NCBI RefSeq assembly: GCF_003286085.1
Contig: NW_020825294.1
Location: 5,456,001-5,520,000, forward strand
From: Drosophila persimilis
Taxonomy: Eukaryota > Arthropoda > Insecta > Diptera > Drosophilidae
Direction of reading: 5' to 3'
DNA length: 64,000 bases
Shown here: one piece after another, positions 1 to 11,227 of the stretch
Numbering within the stretch: the stretch's first letter is position 1
How the letters are laid out: each line of letters opens with the position of its first letter
Position numbers and translations under genes: made by a program
The notes under the pieces: model-generated
Database searches by the model: none
What the model was told of the DNA's origin: nothing
What the model saw: the letters and a program-made list of their open reading frames with translations, nothing else

Positions 1-100
1 TTCGGTGCCATTCGGGACGCTTCGGTGCGATTCGGTGCTCTTATTCGGTTTTTAGTGATTCGGTATGATCCGAAACTGACTGAACGCGGGATTCGTAGTG
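1..100. repeat. Dispersed TTCGGT-rich repeat, copy 1 (cut by window edge)
   Basis: The first 40 bases hold several copies of a TTCGGTGC-like unit. Bases 42-100 align, at roughly four fifths identity by eye, with 29014-29072 near the tRNA-Gly cluster; both contain ATTCGGTTTTT, GTGATTCGG and GGATTCG in the same order. This is therefore a diverged dispersed repeat. No coding capacity or terminal repeats are visible, so the family cannot be named, and the left end lies outside the window. Confidence 0.55.
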
Positions 101-617
101 TTCTATAGAATTAAAGAGGCATGAATATAGGAGTGATTCTATGAATATTATAGATTCATGCACGGCTCTAATGCTTTCCTATATATAGGGTATTCATTTA
201 TTTATTATTTCACCATTAAAATTTGCTATTTACTCAGCGAAAACAAACTTTGGCTTAATCTCTACTTATTTTTTTAAATGTGAGACTCGGTTGGCTTTCA
301 ACTTATCTGAAAATGGCTTTAAATACTTATTATTATCTTATCAAACTGTGAATTCCAACTAAAGCCCTCGGCCATTGCACTTGAGAACAATAAATCCACA
401 AAATGATAACCAAAAAGATATAAAAAAAACCCCATTAACCTCCACATATACATATATACATTGGAGTATACCTACCCCAATTCAATTTCACTTGAACACC
501 CACGCTGTGCCGAATAATCCTGTGTCCTATGATACTTCAAAGCGACTGCCGGCCAGCCACTTAGACGCCCATCAGGAAACTCCAACGAAAGAAATAGAAT
601 GCTTGGCCTACAAGTCC

Positions 618-648
618 AGGGCAGGGCAGGGGCAGAGCAGGGCAGGGC
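618..648. repeat. GGGCA microsatellite
   Basis: Imperfect tandem GGGCA/GGGCAGA units, seen directly. Confidence 0.8.
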
Positions 649-1717
649 ACTACATAATGCCTGATATTACAATACACAGGCGTATAACTCAAACTCATGA
701 ATCACATGGATTATTTTTAAACGACATCGGCATCAGCAACGGGTCCCATCTATCCGCAGCACTAACTCAACAGAACTTATCCTCAGCCCAAACTCTATTT
801 TTGCCCGGTTCTTTGCTCGCTTCGGCCTGGCCGAAAGAGCAGCAAACATCATCACTATCACATCCCATTCCCATCAAGAGGCGAACAAGCGAAATTAGTT
901 CAAATTCTATATTTAAAAGTAGGACTGCCGGCAAAATGCTGCCTCGGCTGCTGCAGCTCCACTGCTGCTGCTGCTGCCACATTTCCAAACGGAGCGCAAC
1001 GCGTTGGAAAACACTTGTTTCGGTTTTGGCTTGGGCCCGCTGCCTGCCGGTGGCTGCTGGCTGGCTGCACAATCATCTGGCAACATCGGCAAGGTGAGGC
1101 GAGAAGAAAAAACATAAGGTGCGTCCCGCAAGATTTCGTTTTCGGGCTTTTGAAGAAGTTTCGGTAAAATAGGTGTTCTTTTAGTTGAAACTTAAGTGTA
1201 TTTAAGTTTGGGTGCTCTTAGATTTGAGATTTAAGACTTGGAAGATGATTATTTTGTGGGTTTAATAAGTTTCCTCGAATTCCTTGGATGTTTTTGTAAG
1301 GAGTCGAAACTAAAGTTTAGCCCATATATTTAATATACCAAAAAGTTAATAAATAATTTTTTAACGCTTTTGGGAAACAGAAAAACCTTAATTTTCTGTT
1401 TTATTAATTTGATATATTTTTATATACATCTTTTAATGTGGAATGAAGCACTATTTTCTGATTTATTCATCTGTTATTTATGTATAATTCGATTACTGTG
1501 TATTTTGGAAAGTTTCATGACTTTTATACGTATATTTTATCGTTAATTTGAAGGAGATTATTACAAATATTTATACTACAATATTTATTATAAATAAATT
1601 AAAATTTTTATATATATACATATTTTTTTTTAAATGTCAAGCGGCGTATTATTTTAATATCTATGTAAAAAAGGCAAGCAAGCTCCCTCCGACCTATAGT
1701 CTATTGTGCGCCCACCC

Positions 1718-1732
1718 CCGGCTCACTCGCTT
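1718..1732. repeat. Short GC-rich dispersed repeat, copy 1
   Basis: The 15-mer CCGGCTCACTCGCTT occurs here and again at 5296-5310, each set in AT-rich surroundings. It looks like a fragment of a dispersed element; the family is not identified. Confidence 0.5.
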
Positions 1733-2110
1733 GCTCCGCCTCGGTAGCGCTGATATGAGAAAAATATAGGATGGACCACAACGACCTAAAATTCATTTCT
1801 CTAGTATAAAAGATACATATATTGTTAATACCACATGATAGCCGATAATTATCCGATAGGAATTTGGACATATCCCAGGTATTCTTTCCCCCCACTAGTT
1901 TGGTTCTGTTCTGTATACACTTCCAATAACACGCTTAATCTACCCTCAATCCTCACCCTACCATAGAGCATACCCCATTCGGTTAAGCCAAACCTAAACC
2001 AGACCCCCACTATGTTTTCTGTGACTATTCTTGAACACAACCGCATAGGAAAAACCGCGAAAACATTGTTGAAATGTTTACGCTCAGCTTCGTTTCGTAC
2101 ATTGTACAAG

Positions 2111-2179
2111 AGTGCGGAGACTACGGAGAGTATGGAGAGTGCGGAGAGTATGGAGAGGAAGGAGACTACGGAGACTAGG
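2111..2179. repeat. GGAGA-type imperfect tandem repeat
   Basis: Repeating GGAGAGTAT, GGAGAGTGC and GGAGACTAC units form a purine-rich minisatellite. Confidence 0.75.
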
Positions 2180-5100
2180 GGACTACAACCACGAGTAGTA
2201 GTCGAAACATGAATAGAAAATACGAGTACTCCAGAGCAGAGTAGGGGGCGCTGAGGCGAAACGGCGCCGGTTGCCAAGGCCCAGAATCAATTAGGTTTTT
2301 GCCTTCCTGCTATTGTTGTGCCACATCTATCTTCTTGGAAATCGTGCTGTGTGTTTTTGAAATACCCCCAGACCCCTGGACTTGGGCAAACATTTTCTTG
2401 TCAATTAATACATTTATGCATGTTTTTAATGGACAGTTTTTGCGTTTCTTGGGCCTCCTTCGGGAGTTCCAGTCGAGTGCCCAGACAGTCCCCCAAAAGA
2501 GTTTTCAGAGCCGAATTTCATTCTGGCTTCTCATTTGAGGGATGTGAAATGGTATAGCAAATATTTCCCTTACAACGAAATGCCATTGTGGTCATCGGGG
2601 AATAGCAAATGTTTGCCTGGAGTAGTGCCATCGTCTGGCACCCGACTATTTATAAAGCAATTCTACGGTTGACCGCAATTTCATCGAAATCTCAATTTTT
2701 TGAATGTCTACGCTTCTTTTGTTATTGTAACATAAATTCTATCTAATTGGGTTAGACGTGCATTTCGTTTGGAATACATACAAGACCTTGGGGAAAATGT
2801 GGAAATTTCAATATTTATGATTGTTTTGTTGTTTATGGAATAATATTTTGTTTTTGGGGGAAACATTGGTGCCACACTGCAGCGATAAGTCTTGTGAGAT
2901 TTCATGGGATAAAAATCCACAATATATCCAATAATTATGAACCAATATTATGACGAAAGAAGCATTCAAATCTTAAATAAATAGTTGGAAAACTATTTCT
3001 AACTTCTAGTTTAATTTCTACCTGCAAAAATTGCTTCACTTTCCTTACCATTCTTTGTCGTAAACATTCGAAACCTTTGCTGAAATATCTCCAGCATGAA
3101 ATGAAGTTATTTTCTTGCGTTCCATTGATCCACATTCAAGAGAGAGAGAGAGGGCAACAGCAGCCAAGGGAAATTAGAACAGTGCCACTAATGAAAACCG
3201 ACACGAACCCACCGATAGATCTCCGCCGATCTTTCAGTAGTTTGCTGCCAGTGAAGGTTCCCCCCACATCTAATGATGCCACAGCGAAAAAAAAGAGCAG
3301 AAAAGAAAAACATTTACATTTCTTATCGTTCAAGTCACTTCAATTTGCACATTCGTGGCGGGTTTTCCCGACATTGTACGAGCATGTAGTCGGCTCTCTG
3401 TGAAGTCTGAATGGAAGATACAGATACTCGTAGCGTGCTGCCTTCTCATTCAACTATTTGCAATGGTTTCCTAACCTCAATGTAAAGTATATCCCACTAT
3501 GCATAGCCCATATATGACTTAATGTAGGGGGAAAAGTGTGGCAAAGACGGTATCGAGCAGGTTGTCCCAGGCAGCATGCCCATCTATGTGACGGAGTCAA
3601 TACACTCGGGAGTTGTCTCCGTCTTTGTTTCACTGCCAGAGACAGAGTCGCAACAGCTGCTCAATGCATTTGGAGCTTTTAGAGGAATGTTTATGAAGCT
3701 GATCAAATATATATTCTATGTACTTAAGAACAAAGGAATGCTAGTTGTTCTGTTTCGTAATCAATTTGAGGGCAGCATAGGTATTATCGGGTGATTAGTT
3801 CCACTCATAGTTTAGACATTTCTTTCTTAATCATCAAAGTATTCATTTATTTATCATCCTAATCCTATCCATTTTGTGTGGTCTTTGCTTTGTTTTATTC
3901 AAAGCTGAGATCGTAATCTTTTTTTGCATCCAAATCTGGAAAGAGCTTGCTTCATTAGTCCAAAATGGGTATGATATTTAACGTTTAGGAAAGCGACAAA
4001 ACCTATTAGAGAGTTTGCCTGGCGGATCTAATGGGACTCGCGAATTCTTTATTGTGACATCAGCCGCGGGATTTTTGTAGATTTTCTAACAACAAATAAT
4101 ACTTGTAATTTGCCAAAAACTGTGGCGGTAAATCTTTAATTTTATAGCCCAAAAATACCCCCAAGAAACCTCTTACGGCCCCAAGTGAGATCTATAAAAT
4201 GTATGGTACACCTTTATTGTATTCCCATGAATCCCAAACCCATCTCTACCACTAAAGACCATCTCTGTGCACTTTAAAACCACTCAAACCTCACGCTGAC
4301 TTTCATTCGAGTTAGAGTATGTGTGGGGGGGGGACGGGTGTTCTCGTTATTGTTACCATTTCATGGCGATGGCCCGGGCCTGACATCAAATGCTGCTAAT
4401 GTTCATTAATAACTCATGCGTTAAACAAAAGCCCGTTCCCCTGGTTCCCCTGGTTCCCCTGGTTCCCTGGTGAGGGGCCTGTTGTACGGTCTGGGGATCT
4501 GGTTGGAACAACACTGGAAGTGGTTCGTCTGGTTATGTTGTCACCAAAGGCAATTCGAATACGCTTTATGGCAAATACGAGTGTACTGTGCACCAAAATT
4601 CGATGTGAAAAGCAACCAAGAATCGCTCCCTCTTCCTCTCTCTCTGTTTCTTTTCATTGTTTTATATCTTTATTAGAGAGAGAGCAATTAGGTCTGAATT
4701 AATATAAAAAAGGTCACCTAGAAACTTTGTACTTGTTTTTTGCAAGAACAAAAGAATTGATTAATGTGAATTTTCACAAGTTTTTGTATGCAAGAAATCG
4801 CATAATGAACTCATTGTGCCGCTCGGTCGGTCCGTCGGTCCGTCGCTCGTTCTGCAAAGGAAGTGAACAATTTAATTATTCTACATTCTGTTCGCCGGAA
4901 CGGAGCACATTTTTTGAGGTTAAGAGGCCAAAACTCTGAGGCAAAAGTGCAATCATACCGATTAAAGACAATTGCCGAGTGGCCGAGCGAAAGTACGAGC
5001 TCTGCGGAAGGCATCACGATAAATAATCTTTCAATATGAAAGCAAACTTCAAAGGCACTCACAAATTGCAATTGCAATGGGAATTTAGCTCTGGGTGTGC

Positions 5101-5295
5101 TTGAATATCGAGCGGGAATGTTATAGTCGCCTATAGAGATACCCATTACAACAAAAGTATCTAGAGAATTCCTTTAGAATGAGAAGAGAACAGCTGATAA
5201 TGCCACAAAAGATGCTTGTGATTACAACGAGCTGGTATTCTGCAATCTGTTTGTTGTAATTGTTCTATGGATATGGTATACTACGGGGTAAACCT

Positions 5296-5347
5296 CCGGC
5301 TCACTCGCTTCGCGCGGGCGTCAACCCCCGGCACACTCCCTTCGCTT
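5296..5347. repeat. Short GC-rich dispersed repeat, copies 2 and 3 in tandem
   Basis: CCGGCTCACTCGCTTCGC at 5296 is followed about 31 bp later by the related CCCCGGCACACTCCCTTCGC. The first shares 15 bases with 1718-1732. The reverse strand here is open for 60 codons (5281-5463), but that frame is probably chance. Confidence 0.5.
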
Positions 5348-5636
5348 GTTCGTCTCTTCGGCTCCTCTTTTTTCTGTATCAATAATTCTATGACTCTTTC
5401 CTCAGTGGTAGATAATGGTACTGTTTCCATGCCCTTAAAATCTTTTAGAATCTCTTCCTTCATTCACAAAAACAATATACCCCTGTACTCCCCCCAGTAA
5501 TGGGTAACAAAAATCTCAATTAAATGAAGGCGAAACCCATCGAGGGAGTAGCAGATCCATCAAATGTTTGGTTTTCATTTCTGCAGCGACAAATCATAAT
5601 GCAAACTCTGCTCGAATGGTGCCTCACCATCCAACC

Positions 5637-5670
5637 TCCATCCATCCTCCATCCATCCTCCATCCATCCT
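5637..5670. repeat. CCATCCTC minisatellite
   Basis: Four tandem TCCATCCTCCA-like units are visible. Confidence 0.8.
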
Positions 5671-6611
5671 CGTCCACTCGTCTCTGCCCGAGTATCTGCA
5701 TACAAAGCAAAAGCAGTATGCAAACACAACTTCAACTGCAATTAAGTTTAATGGAAGCTCATTAAGAGTACGAATTGTTTCAGCGCAGAATGCAGCCTCG
5801 GATGGCGGGAGTAGAGGCTGGGGAGATGGCAAACAATTGCATAATACATAGCACACACAGACATGAGAGGGAGAGTGGGGAGTGCAGAGAAGCTGTGTGT
5901 AGATGGGGCTCCAAACATAACGCTAAATTATTGAGGAAGCTACAATTGAAGTTGGCTTGCAACAGCGAGGAAGTCGCTTAATTGCTTCACCAATTTCTTG
6001 TGCTCTTTCAACCATCCAATGGTACAGCCAAAGGCCAAAGATCAATTGAATGCCTGGCCAAATGCCATCAAAATGTAGAGGACTCTATGGGACTCAATTG
6101 TCGGATATTTTTATGGATTTTGTTAGTTATTGTCCTTGGTTAAAATGCAGCCAGTGGCACAGCAAAAAAATGCTCAGGATTGTAGGAAAAATTGGTATAT
6201 TACAAGGGAAACAGTGGTGATAAGGATAGGCTGTAGTTGGGGAAATGCAGGTATTTCTTAAAGGCTTTAATGCTACGCCAAATGCCTGTTCTTGAAGATC
6301 TACCTTAACATTAGATCTAGCATTTGTAGATCTACAAAATATGTTAAAATAAGCTAGGTCTTGGCTTTCCTCCTTCAATTGCCAGCACTTGTATTCTTCT
6401 AATCAAAAGATAATGTCTACATTCTCTTAGCCAAGGGATTTGAGGGTTTCCTTCATCTAAATTCCGTATTCCAAATGTTCTTCAACCAAAAAGATTGCCT
6501 ACATTAATCTAACCAAAGGTTTTAGAACGAAAAACAGCTCCAAACGAATTCCAATCGTAGTAAACTTTCCTCCCATATGTTAATGCTTGATTGATTATCC
6601 GAATATACATT

Positions 6612-6643
6612 TTATATATATTGATATATATTTTCTATAAATA
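6612..6643 (+). promoter_or_regulatory. TATA-rich promoter candidate of the EB1-like gene
   Basis: A TATATATA run at about 6613-6620 and a TATAAATA at 6636-6643 lie 15-45 bases before the ATG. Only the first is far enough upstream to act as a TATA box, which would give a very short leader. The area is generally AT-rich, so this is weak. Confidence 0.25.
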
Positions 6644-6657
6644 TACAACAAGTCAAA

Positions 6658-7135
6658 ATGAGACTCCGCGAACTGAACGTGTCCCTCACGAACGGCAACG
6701 GGAGCACTATGTCGCGCTCTGCTCTAATGAGCTGGGTCAGCTGCCTGTTGAAGGTGAAGTACACGGAAGTCGGGGAGATGGTCACCGGTGAGACACCCCC
6801 CAGAGACACCCCATGGTCTTCCTACTTGATCGGGCTTTGGCTCTTCCCTAGGAGTGCCGTACTGCCAGATGATGGCACACATGTTCCCTGGCTGCATCGA
6901 TATGCGACGCTTGAAGGTGTCTCAGTACCTCGACTCAGATGAATGCATCCACAATCTGGTATTGTTGCAGGACGCCTTCAGGCGCTTGGGGATCGATAAG
7001 GCAGTGCCCATCGAGAGTATTGCCAGGAACAGCTTTAAGGCAAGCCTGGAATTCCTGCAGTGGTTCAAAAAGTTTTACGATAAATCATATAGCATTGAAT
7101 GGGAGGACCCAATGGGCGGACAGATATTAAGGTAA
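6658..7135 (+). CDS. EB1-family protein with CH domain only (two exons)
   Basis: The coding exons are 6658-6787 and 6852-7135. A 64-bp GT-AG intron (GTGAGA...CCCTAG, phase 1) rejoins the frame to give 137 residues. EB proteins bind the GTP cap of growing microtubule plus ends through an N-terminal calponin-homology domain. The matching signatures are ALMSWVSCLL near residue 23, a YCQMMAHMFPGCIDMRRLK block near residues 47-65 (EB1 has YCQFMDMLFPGCIDMRRVK), and LEFLQWFKKFYD near residues 112-123. The ATG has a good fly context (CAAAATGA). The protein stops just after the CH domain, so the linker, coiled coil and C-terminal EBH domain of EB1 (about 290 residues) are missing. It may bind microtubules as a monomer and should not recruit SxIP partners. 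Drosophila has several divergent EB1 paralogues and this is probably one. An ATTAAA signal lies at 7249-7254. The splice model makes it intact, not a pseudogene. Confidence 0.82.
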
Positions 7136-10100
7136 ATTTTGGTGGGTTTGCATTCAAAAAATCGCCATTTGAATAGGACACCGACACCGACACCCCATCA
7201 TCCACTGCTCACAGAACAGGCACGTTAGGGACTTGATTTCTTTTTTAAATTAAAGTTTATTGAATGAAGGGAAAGATCTAGTGCTAGTGCTCAAAGTTTT
7301 TCAAAATAATATGCGCAAAAACACAGCAAAGTTTTAACGATGATGGGCAGTGCCTTTCCCCTAAACAAAAGCATAGAATGGGAATATTAGAGAAGCTATT
7401 GGTGGAAAGATAGAGACGTGAATGTCTGTAGAATGAATATAATGAAAGGTACTTATTGTCTTTATTCTGTTTGTAAGAATAATTCGATTGCAATCCATGC
7501 TTAAATTTCCTTCGAAATAGCTGCTACAAATACTTCAATATTATTTTAAAATAAACTGAAAAGTTTTCGTTCCCCCTAATGTCACAGACTTTGTCTTATA
7601 TTTTGCTATAACTACTTAAAAAATAAAAAATAAATCAGACATCCTTGGAAGAAGGAAAATGCTTGCACTACTGTCAAGGGTTGGCTTTTCGTGTCAATCA
7701 TCCCATACGATGGATATATCGTTGAAAGGGTAAGCGGAAAGAGATCTGATGACAAATGGTGTTGCCGCCCAAGGAATTACCTCAAACGACAGGTTGGGGG
7801 TATGATGGGGTAGGGTAGGGTCTGAAATGTGCGACATGCACCCCTTAGAGGGCGAGCCATAACAGGGGTGGGCTGTCTGTTGCATTTTGTATGCCCTTTT
7901 TTTGAAGAGGGGTATATCTGATGAGCTACTAAGGGAGATTTCCAGCAGAAAAGAGCTTCCCAGATACTTTTTTGCATTGCCTATAGATCTGAGACAGTAT
8001 CAGCATTAAATTGCACAGTAATTGATAATTCTGACTGCCTGAAATATAACCAAAAAGGATCCAACATAATTCTCTTAAATAACCAACATTTCGCGTACTC
8101 AAAGGGTATCCAAGGGCTTCCCGTATGACTTCTGACTGTCACCCCTCTCGGTTTCTCGACATTTGCATTTCATTAATAATGCATTTTAATTACAATTGCA
8201 ACAGTTGCTCGGTGGCTCCTTGGTTTGTACTTTGTCTGTGGTCTCTGGATCGATGGGTATATGTGGGGTATGGGTTTGATATAATAAATATTTATAACAA
8301 CATCACAAGACGACGCATTGCTGTGCGGTGTGCGATGTGCTATTTAAAATGTACAATTTGTTTATAAAGTCTGTCTATCTTCGCCTCCCCTTCCAACTTT
8401 CTCCCCCTCTCTGGCTGCTTAATCGATTCTTTCGCTCAATTTCCGCACAATGTTTAACGCTTCAGTGGACTGTGCAGCGTGTCGATGGGTTTCGTTTTTA
8501 TACCCTTTGCATAATTAAATCTACATATTTACCCATCCATTCCATACCATCCCATCCCGTCCCCTCCCGCCTGGCTGTACTCTGTTTCCCCCTGGAACTG
8601 GGTTTAGATAATGTCTAAAACTTATTTATTCATTACTTGCATCGCCTCGCATCGCCTCGCACTTGTTACCTGCATTTTCTGTACTCGTTTTTTGTTAGTT
8701 TGCGGAAGTTTTCGATTTTCTTTGGATGCCGGCTGGCGCTGGGGCTGGGGCTGGGGCTTGGCTGGCGGCTCGCTTAGGCCTGGTCAAGGCGGCGCCTTAA
8801 ATGGCACAAACTGGTGACACAGAAAGCAAACCTTGGCAGTGAAAATATTGCCAAACGGTAGCCTGGGCCTGGCTATAAACAATCATTGTTTTTGCAGCAA
8901 ACATCTAATGTCTTGGCATAGTTTTTTCCGCAGAGAAATTGATTTTCCGTGTCTTACTTTTTTTCCTCTTTCCGTTTGCTGCCTTTTCAAGTCTGCCGAC
9001 CAAAGATTGTATTAAATATTCATTAAATGTTGTTGATTTAACAGCAGCAGAGGTTGGGCCCCTGTTAGTTCTTGGATAACATTTATTTTTGCAAACAAAA
9101 GCAAAAACATTTACCTATTTAGTAATTGTTTGCTTTTTCATGTACACAAAGGTAGCTCTGCTCTGCCAAAAAAAAAACTGAAAGTAATGGTCATGAGAAA
9201 TACTTCAGGTCTTACCCATTAGGGGCCACCCGGAACTGATTATAAAACGATGGCGGTTTTCATTTTAAGGGACACTACAAAAACCTATAGAATTTTCACA
9301 GGTGACACGTTTTAGGTGCTTCAAAATGGAGGTCTGCTTGGAGGTCCAACTTTCTTCTTTATTTAACAAAAATATTTATGGCGATATCTTTCACCAGTTT
9401 GTGGCTAAAATTCTTTGAGTTGCATAATTTCCTAGTCTGTATAGAATTCCCATTGGTGCTTAATGGGTTAAGAGAGTGTATGGATATAATACTGAAATAA
9501 ATTAATTATAGTTTGGTAGTAGAAAACTGCAAAAATTTAATATAAATTTTAGATAGAATCTGCAGAGAATATTTTAATTTTTATTGGAAGTTTGCAGCGA
9601 CAAAAAAGGAATTAGTTCGGACTCTAGTATATTATTATTTATTCAAATAAATCTGTTGGCCCGACTGAATACAGTTCAAACGAATAGGTCTATAAATCAC
9701 AGACACGTTGTTGAATGCCACTAAAAAAGATTGTCAAAATTCGTGGGTAATAAATGGCTATTTCAATATTAATTGCACAGCTCTTTTAAAGTGTTTGAAT
9801 ATGAGTATAAATACATATAAATACTTGGGTTTCATGTACTCGATTTTCGGGCTATAAAAATATTCTAACTCTCGAAAAACATTATAAACAAACATTATAG
9901 ACGACTCGTAGTAGCTATTTTCTGTCTGTGTGTGTTTTTTAATGCTGTAACTGTTACGCAGCAAGTTTTTCCAACAAATAATTACAAAATGAATTAAAAC
10001 TTCTGTGGGACTCTACCATTCCCAACGGAACTTATTTTTCCCCTGATAAAATTATCTTTGGCGTTGCTAGTTTTTCTGCGGCAGCCACTTAAAGTTGACA

Positions 10101-11078
10101 TATTTTGCAATCTTGTTTCGAGTCCAACCAACCAACCATCCAGCCAGCCAGCCAACCAGCCACCGACAATCCTTTCAGTTGTGTGCACGCATTAACAACT
10201 TGATTTAATTGCATTTAATTATGCTCCAAGAAATTCAATTAACTGTCGCAGTGGCAGCGACGCAGACCAAACTCGGAGGAAACCCATAAATACATAAATC
10301 AAAAAAAATACAAACAAAATTATGAAAAATTTTCTTTTGGCTACTGGTTGACAAGTGCAACTGCAAAGCGACAAAACTACATTTTTATTTTGTAGTACCC
10401 GCAGGATGAGCGAATAAAAATTATGGTTTTGTTGCTGCTGTCCAGCGGAAACGCAGTTGGCAATGCTAATTCCTTTTTTTCTTTGTGGCATTTCCTGCTG
10501 AACATTTTCTGCAAATTTTTCTCTCTCGCTCTCCTTTTCTCTGTTTTGTGATGTTTTCAATTAGCGAGCTGTCGGCGGAAGTCGCTGGTAAAAAATTCCA
10601 AAAGAAAAATAGTTGTACAACGGCGATGAAAAGGAAATTTCACCCACTTAACGGAAAAGGTGGTGCAATAAATTTCGGCGAGTTTTTTTCTCCAATTGAT
10701 TTGGCGATTTTCACCTGTTTTTTCTTTTGTTTTGTGATTGCTTTGCGACGCGTGAAGAATTTTTTTTTTTTACCATAATTTCACAGCTTTGTGGCTTTTC
10801 AAGTGGCGACGCAAGTCAGAGTTGTTGGAATGGCCAGAGAAAATGCTTGGAGAAAGAGGGAAAAACCTACGGTCCATCAAATAAGAGAACCTTTTTTGTA
10901 TGGCCAACGGAATTAATTGTTTATGATTTTATAAGTTGGCAATTGTGCTGCCTTAGGGGGAAATTTATTGTTAAATAATGACTTTCAAAGATAATACACC
11001 AAATACGTGGTTATATCCCCTTAAATCTCTGAAAATTACATATTTTTAACAGATATTATGTTCTCTTTCTCTTTACAG
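7136..11078. other. Non-coding stretch between the EB1-like gene and the first toc exon seen
   Basis: I see no gene here. It contains low-complexity patches (CATCGCCTCG units near 8640, GGGGCT units near 8740-8760, CCAACCAGCCAG units at about 10128-10165) and AT-rich sequence. It is probably intron of the large + strand gene. Confidence 0.45.
7249..7254 (+). terminator. Poly(A) signal ATTAAA of the EB1-like gene
   Basis: ATTAAA lies 114 bases after the stop codon; a canonical AATAAA follows at 7550-7555. Confidence 0.35.
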
Positions 11079-11227
11079 GGGACACTCGTATAGCAAGGAT
11101 AGCCACAAGCCCTTGCAGACTGATTTGCGTTTGTTGTGCAACGGTGATGCCACTGCCACTGCCACACAGGCAGCAGCGCCCGTGTCTGGAAGCGGCTTCC
11201 CAAAGCCATTGGCAAAAACTCCACTGC
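11079..11227 (+). CDS. toc: toc internal coding exon (leftmost seen)
   Basis: The acceptor CTTTCTCTTTACAG and the donor CTGC|GTAAGTAG are both strong. The chosen frame reads GHSYSKDSHKPLQTDLRLLC and then an Ala/Thr-rich stretch. It enters in phase 2 and leaves in phase 1, which fits the next exon at 25424 (joint codon CGA). There is no in-frame ATG, so it must be joined to coding sequence further left, probably outside the window. A second frame is also open across the exon, but it would leave in phase 0, which fits none of the next exons. Function of this segment is unknown. Confidence 0.55.

Larger units (their letters stand above)
101..6608. other. Non-coding stretch left of the EB1-like gene
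   Basis: No convincing gene is visible here. The open frames are short, have no splice context and show no coding-like composition. The stretch contains simple repeats (GGGCA units at 618-648, CTG at 962-977, GGAGA units at 2111-2179, a small GA tract near 3140, CCATCCTC units at 5637-5670) and two copies of a short GC-rich repeat (1718-1732 and 5296-5347). If the exon at 11079 is joined to coding sequence left of the window, as its phase requires, this is intron of the large toc-like gene. Confidence 0.5.

Noticed and set aside
375-1097. 240-codon open frame on the + strand
   Set aside because: It has no ATG (frame opened by TTG), no splice context and erratic composition, and runs across CTG repeats. 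Long open frames arise by chance in this region.
5281-5463. Reverse-strand 60-codon frame that looks protein-like (MKEEILKDFKGMETV...)
   Set aside because: It covers the GC-rich dispersed repeat, has no homology I recognise and no promoter or splice context.
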